From NCBI GenBank assembly GCA_001567085.1, contig LMZS01000174.1, positions 1-55,912 on the forward strand: a DNA stretch of 55,912 nucleotides. The letters are read 5' to 3'. This stretch comes from Chloroflexi bacterium OLB15 (GTDB lineage: Bacteria; Chloroflexota; Anaerolineae; Aggregatilineales; Phototrophicaceae). The notes below the pieces were generated by a model. That model was given only the letters and a program-made list of their open reading frames with translations, was not told where the DNA came from and made no database searches. Shown here piece by piece: positions 1-9,009 of this stretch. Within the stretch, counting starts at the first letter, position 1. Each line of letters starts with the position of its first letter. The position numbers and the translations under genes are program-made.

Positions 1-183
1 TGAAATCCCCCGCACGGCGGCTTATTCCTTAAAGACTGCCCGCTCTTATGACATTGGATACTACAAGTAGGGTCAAATGACACTAGGGGCGAAATTTAGC
101 CACTGTTACACTCCGAATTAACGTATGCTATTTCGGCAGTTTCATGCGTTGAGCTAACCGTTTTGCGATATTCAGAAAGGGCG

Positions 184-819
184 ATGGTGAAGAATCTAAA
201 CGAACTTCTGGAGATATCTTCAGCACGCCATAAACACGTTTGCCCGCGCCAGGTCTTAGGTGTTCGTATGGGGATGCTGGCGGCAAAACTGCTAAGCCTT
301 CCCCTACCCCAGACAAACAAACGCCTGCTCACCATCGTGGAAACCGATGGCTGCTTTGCAGACGGCATCGCCGTTTCAACAGGCTGTGAATTAGGGCATC
401 GCACCCTACGCCTGATTGATTTTGGAAAGGTAGCAGCCACTTTCATTGATACGGCTGAGGAACGGGCAATTCGTATCGCGGCGCATCCTGACAGCCGAAG
501 CCGCGCTACAGCCTATTACGAGAGCGCGGAAAAAAGCCGCTGGCACGGCTACCTACATGCCTATCAAATAATGCCAGACAGCGCGTTATTCGTCGCGCAG
601 CCGGTTCACCTTCAATTTTCGCTCGATATGCTGATCAGCAAGCCAACCCATCGGGTCGTATGCTCCGCCTGCGGCGAAGAGATTATCAACCAGCGCGAAG
701 TGATCATAGAGGATCAGGTATTGTGCCGGGGATGCGGCGGGCAGGCTTATTACACCTGGAGCGATCAGGCTTTTAGCGACACACTTCCGGCAGCGGTCAT
801 TGGGGAAGTTATAAGCTGA
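184..819 (+). CDS. FmdE-like protein with C-terminal zinc ribbon
   Basis: The protein (211 aa from the ATG at 184) has the FmdE core: a Cys-Pro motif near residue 20, then VETDGCFADGI and STGCELGHRTLRL in the first 90 residues. FmdE proteins are named after a subunit of formylmethanofuran dehydrogenase; in bacteria they usually sit beside molybdoenzymes and their exact role is unknown. The C-terminus carries a four-Cys zinc ribbon (CSAC near 160 and CRGC near 181). The reading frame is also open from a TTG at 163, but the ATG at 184 follows a GAAAGG-type site, although spacing is short; GTG at 187 is a third option. Its stop overlaps the mobA start (TGATG), so the two are cotranscribed. This places it in molybdenum cofactor supply for the reductase downstream. 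Confidence 0.8.
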   Translation: MVKNLNELLEISSARHKHVCPRQVLGVRMGMLAAKLLSLPLPQTNKRLLTIVETDGCFADGIAVSTGCELGHRTLRLIDFGKVAATFIDTAEERAIRIAAHPDSRSRATAYYESAEKSRWHGYLHAYQIMPDSALFVAQPVHLQFSLDMLISKPTHRVVCSACGEEIINQREVIIEDQVLCRGCGGQAYYTWSDQAFSDTLPAAVIGEVIS

Positions 820-1418
820 TGCACGACGTAACTATCGCTATTCTAGCGGGCGGCCAATCGCGCCGCATGGGGACGGATAAGAGCTTTGTCGCGGTTAATG
901 GCAAGCCGATGGTGGAACGGGTTCTGGAGCAAGTTGAGACACTTGGCCTGCCGATCTATATCATCGCCAATCAACCGGGGCGATATGCCTACCTTAGCCT
1001 GCCGATTTATACGGATGTGATCCCTGACAAAGGCTCGCTAGGCGGGTTGTACTCGGCGCTGTATTACAGTAAAACGCCTTATACGCTTTGTGTCGCCTGC
1101 GACATGCCATTCCTTGTGCCAGAACTGCTGCGACATATCCTGCAATTTCGCCACGAATATGATGCCGTCGTGCCGGAAGTAAACCGATACTTGCAGCCGT
1201 TACATGCAGTTTACAGCGCGGCTTGTATGAAACCGCTTCATGACCAGCTTAAAAACAATCATCTCGCTATTTACGACTTGTTCCACCGCCTGAATACGCG
1301 CATTGTCTCTCAAAGCACGCTGATGCGATTTGATACCGATCTGCGTTCGTTCATCAATGTGAATACGCCCGACGATCTGAATTTTGCACATCATCAAGGG
1401 GAAGGATGTAATCCATGA
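819..1418 (+). CDS. mobA: Molybdenum cofactor guanylyltransferase MobA
   Basis: MobA attaches GMP from GTP to Mo-molybdopterin, giving the MGD form of the cofactor that DMSO-reductase-family enzymes need. The 199-aa protein opens with the nucleotidyltransferase signature LAGGQSRRMGTDK (about residues 9-21), followed by DKGSLGGLYSAL and CDMPFL, which in this family bind the nucleotide and metal. Length is normal. A GGGGAAG ribosome site precedes the ATG. It overlaps the gene before by 1 base and the gene after by 4 bases (ATGA), so it is within a tight operon. The presence of dmsABC 1.6 kb downstream explains the need for MGD. Confidence 0.9.
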   Translation: MHDVTIAILAGGQSRRMGTDKSFVAVNGKPMVERVLEQVETLGLPIYIIANQPGRYAYLSLPIYTDVIPDKGSLGGLYSALYYSKTPYTLCVACDMPFLVPELLRHILQFRHEYDAVVPEVNRYLQPLHAVYSAACMKPLHDQLKNNHLAIYDLFHRLNTRIVSQSTLMRFDTDLRSFINVNTPDDLNFAHHQGEGCNP

Positions 1419-1729
1419 CTGATTTACCCAGCTCGTATCTAAAATTTCGCGAGCTTTACCCTGAAATTGCGAAAGCCTACGATGCCTTAGGCGATGCTGT
1501 TCACACCGCCGGGCCACTGGATGAGCGCACGCGGCAGATCGTAAAGCTTTCGCTAGCCATCAGCGCGGGGCTGGAAGGCGCAGCCCATTCACATACACGC
1601 CGCGCCCTGCAATTGAACATCACGCCTGAGGAAATTCGTCAGGTGGTGCTGCTTGCCATGCCAACGCTGGGCTTTCCGGCAACCATGCGCGCTCTCAGTT
1701 GGGTTGAAGACGTTCTAGCTGAAGCGTAA
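1415..1729 (+). CDS. Carboxymuconolactone decarboxylase family protein (AhpD-like fold)
   Basis: This 104-aa protein has the all-helical pattern of the CMD/AhpD family, with LDERTRQIVKLSLAISAG followed by AAHSHTRRALQLNITPEEI and VVLLAMPTLGFPATMRAL. Many small members are redox or unknown-function proteins rather than true decarboxylases. The usual AhpD CxxC pair is missing; the position reads AAHSHT with only the His kept, so peroxiredoxin-type reductase chemistry is unlikely. It starts inside the mobA stop (ATGA) with a strong AAGGGGAAGG ribosome site. Its role with the molybdoenzyme genes is not known. Confidence 0.8.
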   Translation: MTDLPSSYLKFRELYPEIAKAYDALGDAVHTAGPLDERTRQIVKLSLAISAGLEGAAHSHTRRALQLNITPEEIRQVVLLAMPTLGFPATMRALSWVEDVLAEA

Positions 1730-1763
1730 ACAGCATTGAAGCAAATGAGGCATCGCCATTTCT

Positions 1764-2900
1764 ATGCTTAGCGAACCCCAAAAGCCAGTTAAAACATGGC
1801 TGGACGGTCTGGTCAGGATTAGCCGCCGCATCGCAAACATTGATGACGTTGATGCCATCCTTCAGGATGTTGTGCTGATCAGCCGGGCGCTGACCAAAGC
1901 GGATACTGCTTCGCTTGCATTACTTGAGGCAGCAGATCAGCTCGTGCTGAAACATCAGGCGATTAATGACCGGCACAGCGAGATGCTGAATGTACCAATT
2001 GCCTCACCAGCGTTATGGAGCGCAATTAAGTCTGCCGCCGCGCACCGCTGCCCCGCTGAGATTGAGCATCTGGATTTAAGCTGGGATTGCGCGGGGCACG
2101 TTTATGCCGTTAATGCGGCGGCAATTGCCCCACTTTATCTGGATAATGTTCCGATTGGCATTCTGTGGGTAGGCCGCTACGAAGATGCATCCTTTGACGA
2201 AAGCGAAATTGCGGGTTTAGGGCATCTCGCAGATCAAACGGTCATCGCCCTACAGCACGCCTCTATGGCTGCGCGCCTGCAATCGCTGGCAGTTATTGAA
2301 GAGCGCTCGCGGATTGCCCGCGAAATGCACGATAGCCTGGCGCAGATTCTAGGCTATCTGGGGCTTGAAATGCAGACGTTGGAGACTCTGACCCGACAGG
2401 GTGATACTGAAGCTGTTCTGGCAGAGATCAAACAGGCACGCCAGACGATTAAATCAGCACAGGTTGACGTTCGCGGCAACATCCTCAGCCTGCGTACCGC
2501 GCTTTCAGGAAATCTCGGGCTTATCGCCGCGTTCCAAAAGTATCTTGAAGAATTTTCGCTGCAAACCGGCGTGGCTACGCAGTTCATTAACGACGCGAAT
2601 ATCGAACTTTCGCTTTCCCCGATTGCTGAAACCCAGCTTATTCGGATCGTGCAAGAAGCGCTCACGAATGTACGCAAGCACTCACAGGCGGATGCCGTTG
2701 AGTTTCACCTGGCGATAGAGGATGGCTTTATCGCCATCACGCTTGCAGACAACGGCATTGGCATACAACAGCGCGAAATCTCAAAAAGTCACTTCGGTTT
2801 GCAAACGATGGCTGAACGCGCTGAAAGTATGGGTGGCAGCCTTAGCATTGAATCCTCTGAAAACGGCACCTCGATCAAGCTTCTCATCCCCCACATTTAA
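1764..2900 (+). CDS. NarX/LiaS-type sensor histidine kinase with GAF domain
   Basis: A soluble 378-aa histidine kinase. A GAF sensor domain covers about residues 15-165. The dimerisation domain is of the HisKA_3 type, RIAREMHDSLAQILGYL, with the phospho-accepting His at residue 189. The HATPase_c domain occupies the last 100 residues, with the N-box EALTNVRKHS and the G-box DNGIGI. No membrane segment or signal peptide is visible, so it senses something in the cytoplasm, possibly oxygen, redox state or a metabolite. Kinases of this class pair with NarL-type regulators; the only one in the window is at 9010-9672 on the other strand, at the far end of the same reductase locus. Both probably control dmsABC. 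Confidence 0.88.
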   Translation: MLSEPQKPVKTWLDGLVRISRRIANIDDVDAILQDVVLISRALTKADTASLALLEAADQLVLKHQAINDRHSEMLNVPIASPALWSAIKSAAAHRCPAEIEHLDLSWDCAGHVYAVNAAAIAPLYLDNVPIGILWVGRYEDASFDESEIAGLGHLADQTVIALQHASMAARLQSLAVIEERSRIAREMHDSLAQILGYLGLEMQTLETLTRQGDTEAVLAEIKQARQTIKSAQVDVRGNILSLRTALSGNLGLIAAFQKYLEEFSLQTGVATQFINDANIELSLSPIAETQLIRIVQEALTNVRKHSQADAVEFHLAIEDGFIAITLADNGIGIQQREISKSHFGLQTMAERAESMGGSLSIESSENGTSIKLLIPHI

Positions 2901-3072
2901 TATCACGCGCAAAAAATAATCCTTTCGGGTTAGCAAAGATAACCTGATATGAAGATGTGCCGTTCTCTCGCCTCCATTATGCTTGAGTCACTTGTGGTGA
3001 AGCCAGGAGAGTTATGCCTTTGGAACCCAATTCTCCGCTTTCTTGCAATCAGTAATGCCTGGAGGAAACACA

Positions 3073-5490
3073 ATGAATGAAAATGCCTTTTTGAATGACC
3101 TTGTGACTGACAGCGTGATGTCACGTCGCAGCTTTATGAAATGGAGCGCGGCGTTAGGCGGAACAGCGGCGTTGGTTACGAGCGGGTTCGAATTTGCAGA
3201 AGCAGTGGCGCGCGATGTGCCTATAGCAGCGGACAACGTTGTCTGGAGCTGCTGTACAGTGAACTGCGGCAGCCGCTGCCCGCTACGCTATTTTGTAAAA
3301 GATGGCGCGATTATTCGGGTAGAAACAGACAACACAGGCGATGACACCTTTGGTATGCATCAAGTTCGTGCATGTCTACGAGGGCGCGCAATCCGCCAGC
3401 GCATTTATAACCCAGATCGTATCAAATATCCGATGAAGCGCGTTGGCAAACGTGGCGAAGGAAAATTCGAGCGAATTACATGGGAAGAGGCATGGGACAC
3501 CATTGCCAACAAGCTGCGTGACGTTATTGATCAATACGGCAACGAAGCGGTTTACGTCCATTACGCTTCCGGGCCCGCAGGCACCACTATCACCCGCGCG
3601 TTCTTCAGGCGGTTAATGAATTGCCTCGGCGGCTTTCTGGATTACTACGGCACATACAGCACAGCCCAAATTCAAGACGCAATGCCCTACACCTACGGTA
3701 GCAATGTGGCAACTAACAGTATCGAAGACATGGCAAACACCAAATTAGTTGTGTACTTTGGCGCTAACCCATGCGAAACCCGTATGAGCGGTGGCGGCAT
3801 GAATTTCAGCGTACAAAAATTCAAACGACAGGGTGATGCCAGGCTGATCGTGATTGATCCACGTTATACCGATACAGCGGTCACAGTTGCCGACGAGTGG
3901 ATACCCATTCGCCCCGGAACTGACGCGGCTCTGGTGAATGGCCTCGCTTACGTGATGATCACTGAGAATCTTCAGGATCAGGAATTTCTAGACACCTACT
4001 GCATCGGTTTTGACCGCGAACATATGCCTGAAGGCTATGAAAACGAGGACAGCTACAAGGATTACATCCTCGGCACAGGCGCAGATCAGACCCCGAAAAC
4101 CCCGCAGTGGGCAGCCGAAATCACCGGTATTCCCGCCGCCAAGATCGTACAGCTTGCACGTGAAATCGCGCTAACTAAGCCCTGCTATATCGCGCAAGGT
4201 TGGGGGCCGCAGCGACATGCGAATGGTGAACAAAGCGTTCGTGCTATCGCTATGCTGCCGATCCTGACGGGCAATGTTGGTATTCAAGGGGGTGGTACTG
4301 GCGCGCGTGACAATTCTTTCAAGATCAGCGTAGCCGCATTCCCAACCCTAACCAACCCGGTACAAACCTCAATTTCGTTCTATACATGGCCTGAAGCTAT
4401 TACGCACCCAACAGAAATGACGGCTACTACACATGGCGTTCGTGGCAAAGAGCGCCTAGAGGTACCAATCAAATTCCTATGGAATTACGCGGGAAATGCG
4501 TTGATCAATCAGCATTCAGCCGTTAACGAAACTCGAGCCATCCTTGAAGATGACTCGCTGTGCGAGATGATTGTGGTTATCGAAAATCACATGACTGCAA
4601 GCGCCCTTTTCGCCGATATTCTGCTGCCAGACACTACCAACTTTGAAAAGATGGACATTGCGCCTAACGGCGATACCAGCAATATGGGCTATGCCATTTT
4701 CACTGAAGCAGCCATCGAACCCCTATTCGAAACCAGGCACATTTATGACATGTGCCAAGAAATCGCCAAGAGGCTGGGGGTTGAGGAAGCATTTACTGAA
4801 GGGCGTACCGTTGAAGATTGGCTGCGATATGTCGTTGAACAAACCCGCGAAAACAACCCGAACTTCCCAGAATTTGAAGCCTTCCGTGATATGGGCATCT
4901 ACAAGGTAACCAATCCGGGCTCTCCATCAATTGCGTTGAAGTCGTTCCGTGACGATCCGGTTGCTAACCCGCTTCCAACTCCGTCGGGTCTGATCGAAAT
5001 TTTCTCACCAAGACTGCACGAAAAGAGCCAGACATGGGAACTCCCCGAAGGTGATGTGATTTCGGCATTGCCGATGTATACGCCTACATGGGACGGGCTT
5101 GAAGATCCAAATCGCGAGCGCTACCCGCTACAGATGATTACGCACCACTACAAGCAGCGCACGCATTCCTCTTATGGCAATGTGGAGTGGCTAAAGGAAG
5201 CAGCACCACAGGAACTGTGGATAAACCCGATTGACGCCAGCGCGCGCGGCATTGAACACGGCGATTACGTGTATGTCTTCAACGATCGCGGCCGCACGAG
5301 AGTGCCAGCGAAAGTTACGAATCGGATCATGCCGGGCGTCACTTCGCTGCCGCAGGGGGCGTGGTATACGCCTGACGCTAACGGCGTTGACCAGAACGGC
5401 AGCGCAAACATTCTCACCCTCTATCGTCCGTCACCATTGGCTAAGGGTAATCCCCAACACACCAATCTGGTTCAGGTCGAGAAAGCATAG
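3073..5490 (+). CDS. dmsA: DMSO reductase-type molybdopterin oxidoreductase, catalytic subunit
   Basis: This is the catalytic subunit of a membrane-anchored, Tat-exported S- or N-oxide reductase (about 805 aa). Start at 3073 is set by GGAGG ten bases upstream; an in-frame earlier start at 3043 lacks one. The Tat motif SRRSFMKW is at residues 17-24, followed by a hydrophobic stretch. The [4Fe-4S] ligands are Cys61, 65, 69 and 101 (CTVNCGSRC, RACLRGR). The Mo ligand is probably the Ser of YYGTYSTAQ (about Ser196), as in DmsA/YnfE, not Cys or Asp. FGANPCETRMSGGG and PYTYGSN are also as in DmsA. Substrate (DMSO, TMAO or other oxide) cannot be told from sequence. dmsB starts nine bases after the stop. 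Confidence 0.9.
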   Translation: MNENAFLNDLVTDSVMSRRSFMKWSAALGGTAALVTSGFEFAEAVARDVPIAADNVVWSCCTVNCGSRCPLRYFVKDGAIIRVETDNTGDDTFGMHQVRACLRGRAIRQRIYNPDRIKYPMKRVGKRGEGKFERITWEEAWDTIANKLRDVIDQYGNEAVYVHYASGPAGTTITRAFFRRLMNCLGGFLDYYGTYSTAQIQDAMPYTYGSNVATNSIEDMANTKLVVYFGANPCETRMSGGGMNFSVQKFKRQGDARLIVIDPRYTDTAVTVADEWIPIRPGTDAALVNGLAYVMITENLQDQEFLDTYCIGFDREHMPEGYENEDSYKDYILGTGADQTPKTPQWAAEITGIPAAKIVQLAREIALTKPCYIAQGWGPQRHANGEQSVRAIAMLPILTGNVGIQGGGTGARDNSFKISVAAFPTLTNPVQTSISFYTWPEAITHPTEMTATTHGVRGKERLEVPIKFLWNYAGNALINQHSAVNETRAILEDDSLCEMIVVIENHMTASALFADILLPDTTNFEKMDIAPNGDTSNMGYAIFTEAAIEPLFETRHIYDMCQEIAKRLGVEEAFTEGRTVEDWLRYVVEQTRENNPNFPEFEAFRDMGIYKVTNPGSPSIALKSFRDDPVANPLPTPSGLIEIFSPRLHEKSQTWELPEGDVISALPMYTPTWDGLEDPNRERYPLQMITHHYKQRTHSSYGNVEWLKEAAPQELWINPIDASARGIEHGDYVYVFNDRGRTRVPAKVTNRIMPGVTSLPQGAWYTPDANGVDQNGSANILTLYRPSPLAKGNPQHTNLVQVEKA

Positions 5491-5499
5491 GTTATCACA

Positions 5500-6114
5500 A
5501 TGGCTAAACAATACGCGTTTTACTTTGACTCTAACCTCTGCACAGGCTGCAAAGCCTGCCAGATCGCCTGCAAGGACAAATGGGATCTTGATGTAGGCGT
5601 TACATGGCGCCGGGTCGCGGAATTTGGCGACGGCGAATGGGCAGTACACAACGATGGCACGTATACCCAGAACATCTCCAGCTACTATGTCTCGGTTGCC
5701 TGCAATCACTGCTCCAGCCCAGAATGCCTGCCGAACTGCCCGACCGAAGCGATCACCAAGAATGAAGATGGCGTGGTCATGATTGACGAGTCACGCTGCA
5801 TCGGGTGCCGCTATTGCGAATGGGCGTGCCCGTATTCTGCGCCACAGTTTGATGCCAAACGCGGGGTGATGACCAAGTGCAACTTCTGCTATGAAACTGT
5901 TTCCCAAGGCGGCGTACCATCCTGCGTTGCCGCATGCCCTACCCGCGCGCTGAAGTTTGGCGAGCTTGAAGAACTTCAAGCCCTATACGGCACCGTCAGC
6001 GAAGTTGCGCCGCTGCCCAGCGCCAGCTACACCAATCCGTCACTGGTCATCACGCCCCACCGTAATTCTGCACCAGTCGGGACTGGTGAGCTTGCTAACC
6101 CGGAGGAAGTGTAA
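5500..6114 (+). CDS. dmsB: DMSO reductase iron-sulfur subunit
   Basis: A 204-aa ferredoxin-type subunit with sixteen Cys in four groups: CTGCKACQIAC, CNHCSSPECLPNC, CIGCRYCEWAC and CNFC...CVAAC. These bind four [4Fe-4S] clusters that carry electrons from the membrane anchor to the molybdenum subunit. Length and order match DmsB. It has no signal peptide, as expected for a subunit exported as a complex by the Tat peptide of DmsA. It lies between dmsA and dmsC with gaps of 9 and 2 bases, so all three are one operon. Confidence 0.92.
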   Translation: MAKQYAFYFDSNLCTGCKACQIACKDKWDLDVGVTWRRVAEFGDGEWAVHNDGTYTQNISSYYVSVACNHCSSPECLPNCPTEAITKNEDGVVMIDESRCIGCRYCEWACPYSAPQFDAKRGVMTKCNFCYETVSQGGVPSCVAACPTRALKFGELEELQALYGTVSEVAPLPSASYTNPSLVITPHRNSAPVGTGELANPEEV

Positions 6115-6116
6115 TC

Positions 6117-7037
6117 ATGTTCTCTGAATGGCCACTGATCGTTTTCACCATTGTCATGCAATTGGCAGTCGGCTCGTTCGTTATCCTTGGCGGCATTCAC
6201 TTTTTTGCAGCACGGCGCTATGGAAGCAAGGAAGCTGACAAGCTCAGTGATTACGCGCTGCTTGCAATTGGGCCAGCAGTTGCGCTAGGCATCATCCTGA
6301 GCCTGCTTCACCTTGGAAACCCTATGAACGCTCCGTATGCCATTGCCCATTTCGGCACATCATGGCTGAGCAGGGAAATCATCCTATCGCTCGCGTTCAG
6401 CGGCATCGGCGCGGTATTCGCCCTGCTGCAATGGCGTAAAATTGGCAGCTCAACGCTGCGTAACGCGCTGGCGCTGATTGGCGCGGCAGTTGGTCTGGTT
6501 CTGGTTTACGCAATTTCGATGGTCTACCAGATCGCGACCGTCCCGGCATGGAATACGCCGCTAACCACCGTTTCATTCTTCATCACCGCCTTCCTGCTGG
6601 GCAGTCTGGCAATCGGCGCGGCGCTGGTCATCAATTACTGGAATCTTCGCCGCAAGAGTGCCGATCAGGGAAACACGCAATATACTATGCTGGCGACGAC
6701 GCTGAAATGGATCGCGCTGATCTCGGTTGTGCTGCTGGGCATGCAATTCATCGTCATTCCGCTGTATCTGGCGGCACTGGCAACCAACCCAACAAATGCG
6801 GCGTCAGACAGTTTAGATGTGCTGTTCTCGGAATATGGCCTGCTGTTTGTACTGCGGTTGGTGCTGATATTCCTCGGCGCGGGCGTGTTCGCAGTCTTCC
6901 TTTACCGGATGGCATCAAGTAACGGCAGCGTTCGCGTGCTGGGCAATTTAGCGGTCATTGCGTTCACGCTGGTGCTGGTATCAGAAGTGTTAGGGCGTTT
7001 CCTGTTCTACGCTTCAATGGTGCGCGTCGGCATTTAA
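6117..7037 (+). CDS. dmsC: DMSO reductase membrane anchor subunit
   Basis: A 306-aa integral membrane protein with about eight hydrophobic helices, the usual number for DmsC. It anchors the reductase and oxidises menaquinol. The start WPLIVFTIVMQLAVGSFVILGG is typical of the family. A strong GGAGGAAG ribosome site precedes the ATG, and only two bases separate it from the dmsB stop. The gene is followed by a strong terminator at 7064-7100, which ends the operon. Confidence 0.88.
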   Translation: MFSEWPLIVFTIVMQLAVGSFVILGGIHFFAARRYGSKEADKLSDYALLAIGPAVALGIILSLLHLGNPMNAPYAIAHFGTSWLSREIILSLAFSGIGAVFALLQWRKIGSSTLRNALALIGAAVGLVLVYAISMVYQIATVPAWNTPLTTVSFFITAFLLGSLAIGAALVINYWNLRRKSADQGNTQYTMLATTLKWIALISVVLLGMQFIVIPLYLAALATNPTNAASDSLDVLFSEYGLLFVLRLVLIFLGAGVFAVFLYRMASSNGSVRVLGNLAVIAFTLVLVSEVLGRFLFYASMVRVGI

Positions 7038-7063
7038 TCTGAATTAAGGCATTACACTCCATG

Positions 7064-7100
7064 AAAAAGCGGCTGCGCAAAATTGTGCAGCCGCTTTTTT
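7064..7100. terminator. Bidirectional intrinsic terminator after dmsC
   Basis: A 13-bp perfect stem (AAAAAGCGGCTGC at 7064-7076 with its complement at 7087-7099) has an A-run on one side and a T-run on the other. It sits between dmsC (plus) and the ferredoxin gene (minus) and can stop transcription from both sides. Confidence 0.92.
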
Positions 7101-7151
7101 GGGGGCACATCCCTACTTATGTGTTATGCCTATAACGCTGGCAGGCGGCCG

Positions 7152-8330
7152 CTAAGCGTTGTTTGTGTGATTTTCAAGCGGGTTACGGCGGTATCCGAAA
7201 GGGTTTTTGCGGCGAAAGCTACATGTTGGGCAGTAATCGCCCTCCCCTTTGAAAACAACATGACATTTCTGGCAGCGTTTTAGCGCGCCCGTGTGCAGCG
7301 TGACGGGGCTTTGATCGAGAGCCTCAGCGACGGTAGGCGTGCCGCTGCGTTCAATGGCGCGGGCTTCGCACAGGTGAATACAAATCCCACAGTTGACACA
7401 ATCAGCAGTGGAAAAGGTGATTGCGAAAGCTGACTCTGATTCATAAAACCCCAGCGCTTCAGTCGGGCAAACACGGACACAGGTGCCGCAAGCCGTGCAG
7501 ACGTCATTAATACGCAGTTTCGTAAAGTCGCGCTCTGGCATCAGGCGACCGCTATCCACCTGCTTGCGCGCCCGCAGCGCCGCTAACAGCCGCCGTCGTT
7601 CTTGAGGCACAGCGCTGCCATCGTCCAGAGGCTGGAATGCTGTCACCAGTGGATGGGCTTCGCCGTCATCCTGCATGGTGACCTTACGCAGCAGCGCCCT
7701 CCGCGAAATTGGCGGATGTTTGATTGAGTAAACCGGGCGAGCTTTAAGCCGCCCAGATGGCTTTTCCGTTTCTTTGATGAGCGTCCGTCCATCAAAGCCA
7801 TCGAATTGGGCAGCCTGATCCAGCGTGGTCTCGATTTTGCCGCGCAGCGCCCCCATCGAACATTCGGCGCAGTTATCAAGCCGAACGATCAACTTTTTCA
7901 CGCCTGCGGCAAACAACCCTTGATAAGCCGAAACGCCGAGCGCGGACAGGCAGTTATCGGTGATCAAAACGCCATCAACGCGATGCTTGCCCTCTTTAGG
8001 GGCTGGATGATACTTGCAGGCCAGTTCAATCACTTCGCGATCTGCAAGTTGAAGCGCGCAATGCAGCAATCGCTGTGCGCCATCATCACCCTGAAACACC
8101 CCTGTCGGGCAATCATGCAAACACAAGCCGCAATTGATACAGGTATCTGGATCAACCTGTATGTCTGGCTCAAGGGTTATCGCTGCCACCGGACAGGTTT
8201 GGATACACAGATCACAGTTGGCAGCTTTGTCCCGTATATTCAGGCAGTTTTGCGGCACAGGAACGACCGCCGCGCTCACGCCGCCTGCTGCCAGCTTTTC
8301 AGCAGCGAGTGCAAGCGTAATGATATTCAT
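7152..8330 (-). CDS. Multi-cluster 4Fe-4S protein of the DMSO reductase locus
   Basis: A 392-aa cytoplasmic protein with two ferredoxin modules. The N-terminal one has Cys39/42/46 and Cys64/67/70/74 (CINCGLCLHDC) plus Cys29. The C-terminal one has Cys278/281/284/288 and Cys311/314/317/321. A last four-Cys zinc or iron site lies at 353-370 (CQKC...CPTC). The middle (about 85-200) has extra Cys such as DNCLS, DNCAECSMG and may bind another cofactor. It overlaps the TorD-like gene by 4 bases, so it is made together with the chaperone. Related proteins occur beside molybdoenzymes with TorD-like chaperones; a role in electron supply or in cofactor insertion is inferred. I know no experimentally assigned function. 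Confidence 0.75.
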   Translation of the reverse strand: MNIITLALAAEKLAAGGVSAAVVPVPQNCLNIRDKAANCDLCIQTCPVAAITLEPDIQVDPDTCINCGLCLHDCPTGVFQGDDGAQRLLHCALQLADREVIELACKYHPAPKEGKHRVDGVLITDNCLSALGVSAYQGLFAAGVKKLIVRLDNCAECSMGALRGKIETTLDQAAQFDGFDGRTLIKETEKPSGRLKARPVYSIKHPPISRRALLRKVTMQDDGEAHPLVTAFQPLDDGSAVPQERRRLLAALRARKQVDSGRLMPERDFTKLRINDVCTACGTCVRVCPTEALGFYESESAFAITFSTADCVNCGICIHLCEARAIERSGTPTVAEALDQSPVTLHTGALKRCQKCHVVFKGEGDYCPTCSFRRKNPFGYRRNPLENHTNNA

Positions 8331-9001
8331 GAGGCGGGCAATTCCTTCACCGCATCAAAAACGCGCGCGCTGTAGATAAGGCTTCCTCGCGTCAAAGATG
8401 CCAACCCGCGATAATAACCGGTACGGGCATGCTCGCTAACTTTGTCTAGAAACTCGTTTGCCCATTGCAGCAGATGTTCCCGCAAGAATTGCTGGATTCC
8501 CTGCTGCGCCTGATGAAACTGCTCAACCTGATTTTGCCCTAGCGAGTTCAGTCCTGCGCTGCACAGATAGGCAATAAAGCGCAGCTCCAACCCGATATGA
8601 TCGTCGGGTTCGATATGCAGTTTGGGAATCGGCATCCCGTAACGCTGAAATGACTGCCGCACTTGCAGTGTTTGTTCTTCAAAGACGAGATGATCCTGAC
8701 TTCTGTACACAGATTCCCAGGGATGCGCAAGAAGCGCTGCCGCGCCGCCAAATAAGCGCGCATAGTCTTCATTAAGCGCAGCCAATTGGGACTCATCCCA
8801 TTGATCACAATACCCTTGCAGCAGCGCAAGCCCAGACCGGGTTGCATCGCCATCATCTTCTAGCGGCCAGTCTTGCAATAGTTCCTGTTCAGCCAACAGG
8901 CATATAAATTCGGATGTTGGCGCTTCATAGAGCGTCTTGCTCAGGAAGCTATAAGCAAGTTGATGCGCAAAGAGTTGTTCAGTCCAGCATTCATTATCCA
9001 T
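8327..9001 (-). CDS. torD: TorD/DmsD-type molecular chaperone
   Basis: TorD-family chaperones bind the Tat signal peptide and apo form of a molybdoenzyme until the cofactor is inserted. The 224-aa helical protein shows the family pattern: YSFLSKTLYEAP near the start, DYARLFGGAAALLAHPWESVYRSQD in the middle (family motif with the P-E/S-x-Y element) and DDHIGLELRFIAYLC. The ATG at 9001 is preferred over an in-frame ATG at 9046 because the latter lies inside the upstream regulator gene. Its client is most likely DmsA encoded on the opposite strand. It overlaps the ferredoxin gene by ATGA. Confidence 0.85.
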   Translation of the reverse strand: MDNECWTEQLFAHQLAYSFLSKTLYEAPTSEFICLLAEQELLQDWPLEDDGDATRSGLALLQGYCDQWDESQLAALNEDYARLFGGAAALLAHPWESVYRSQDHLVFEEQTLQVRQSFQRYGMPIPKLHIEPDDHIGLELRFIAYLCSAGLNSLGQNQVEQFHQAQQGIQQFLREHLLQWANEFLDKVSEHARTGYYRGLASLTRGSLIYSARVFDAVKELPAS

Positions 9002-9009
9002 GATTCGTT

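Noticed and set aside
7806..8375. 189-codon plus-strand frame opposite the ferredoxin-like gene
   Set aside because: Antisense shadow; opposite strand has regular Cys motifs and coupled translation with torD.
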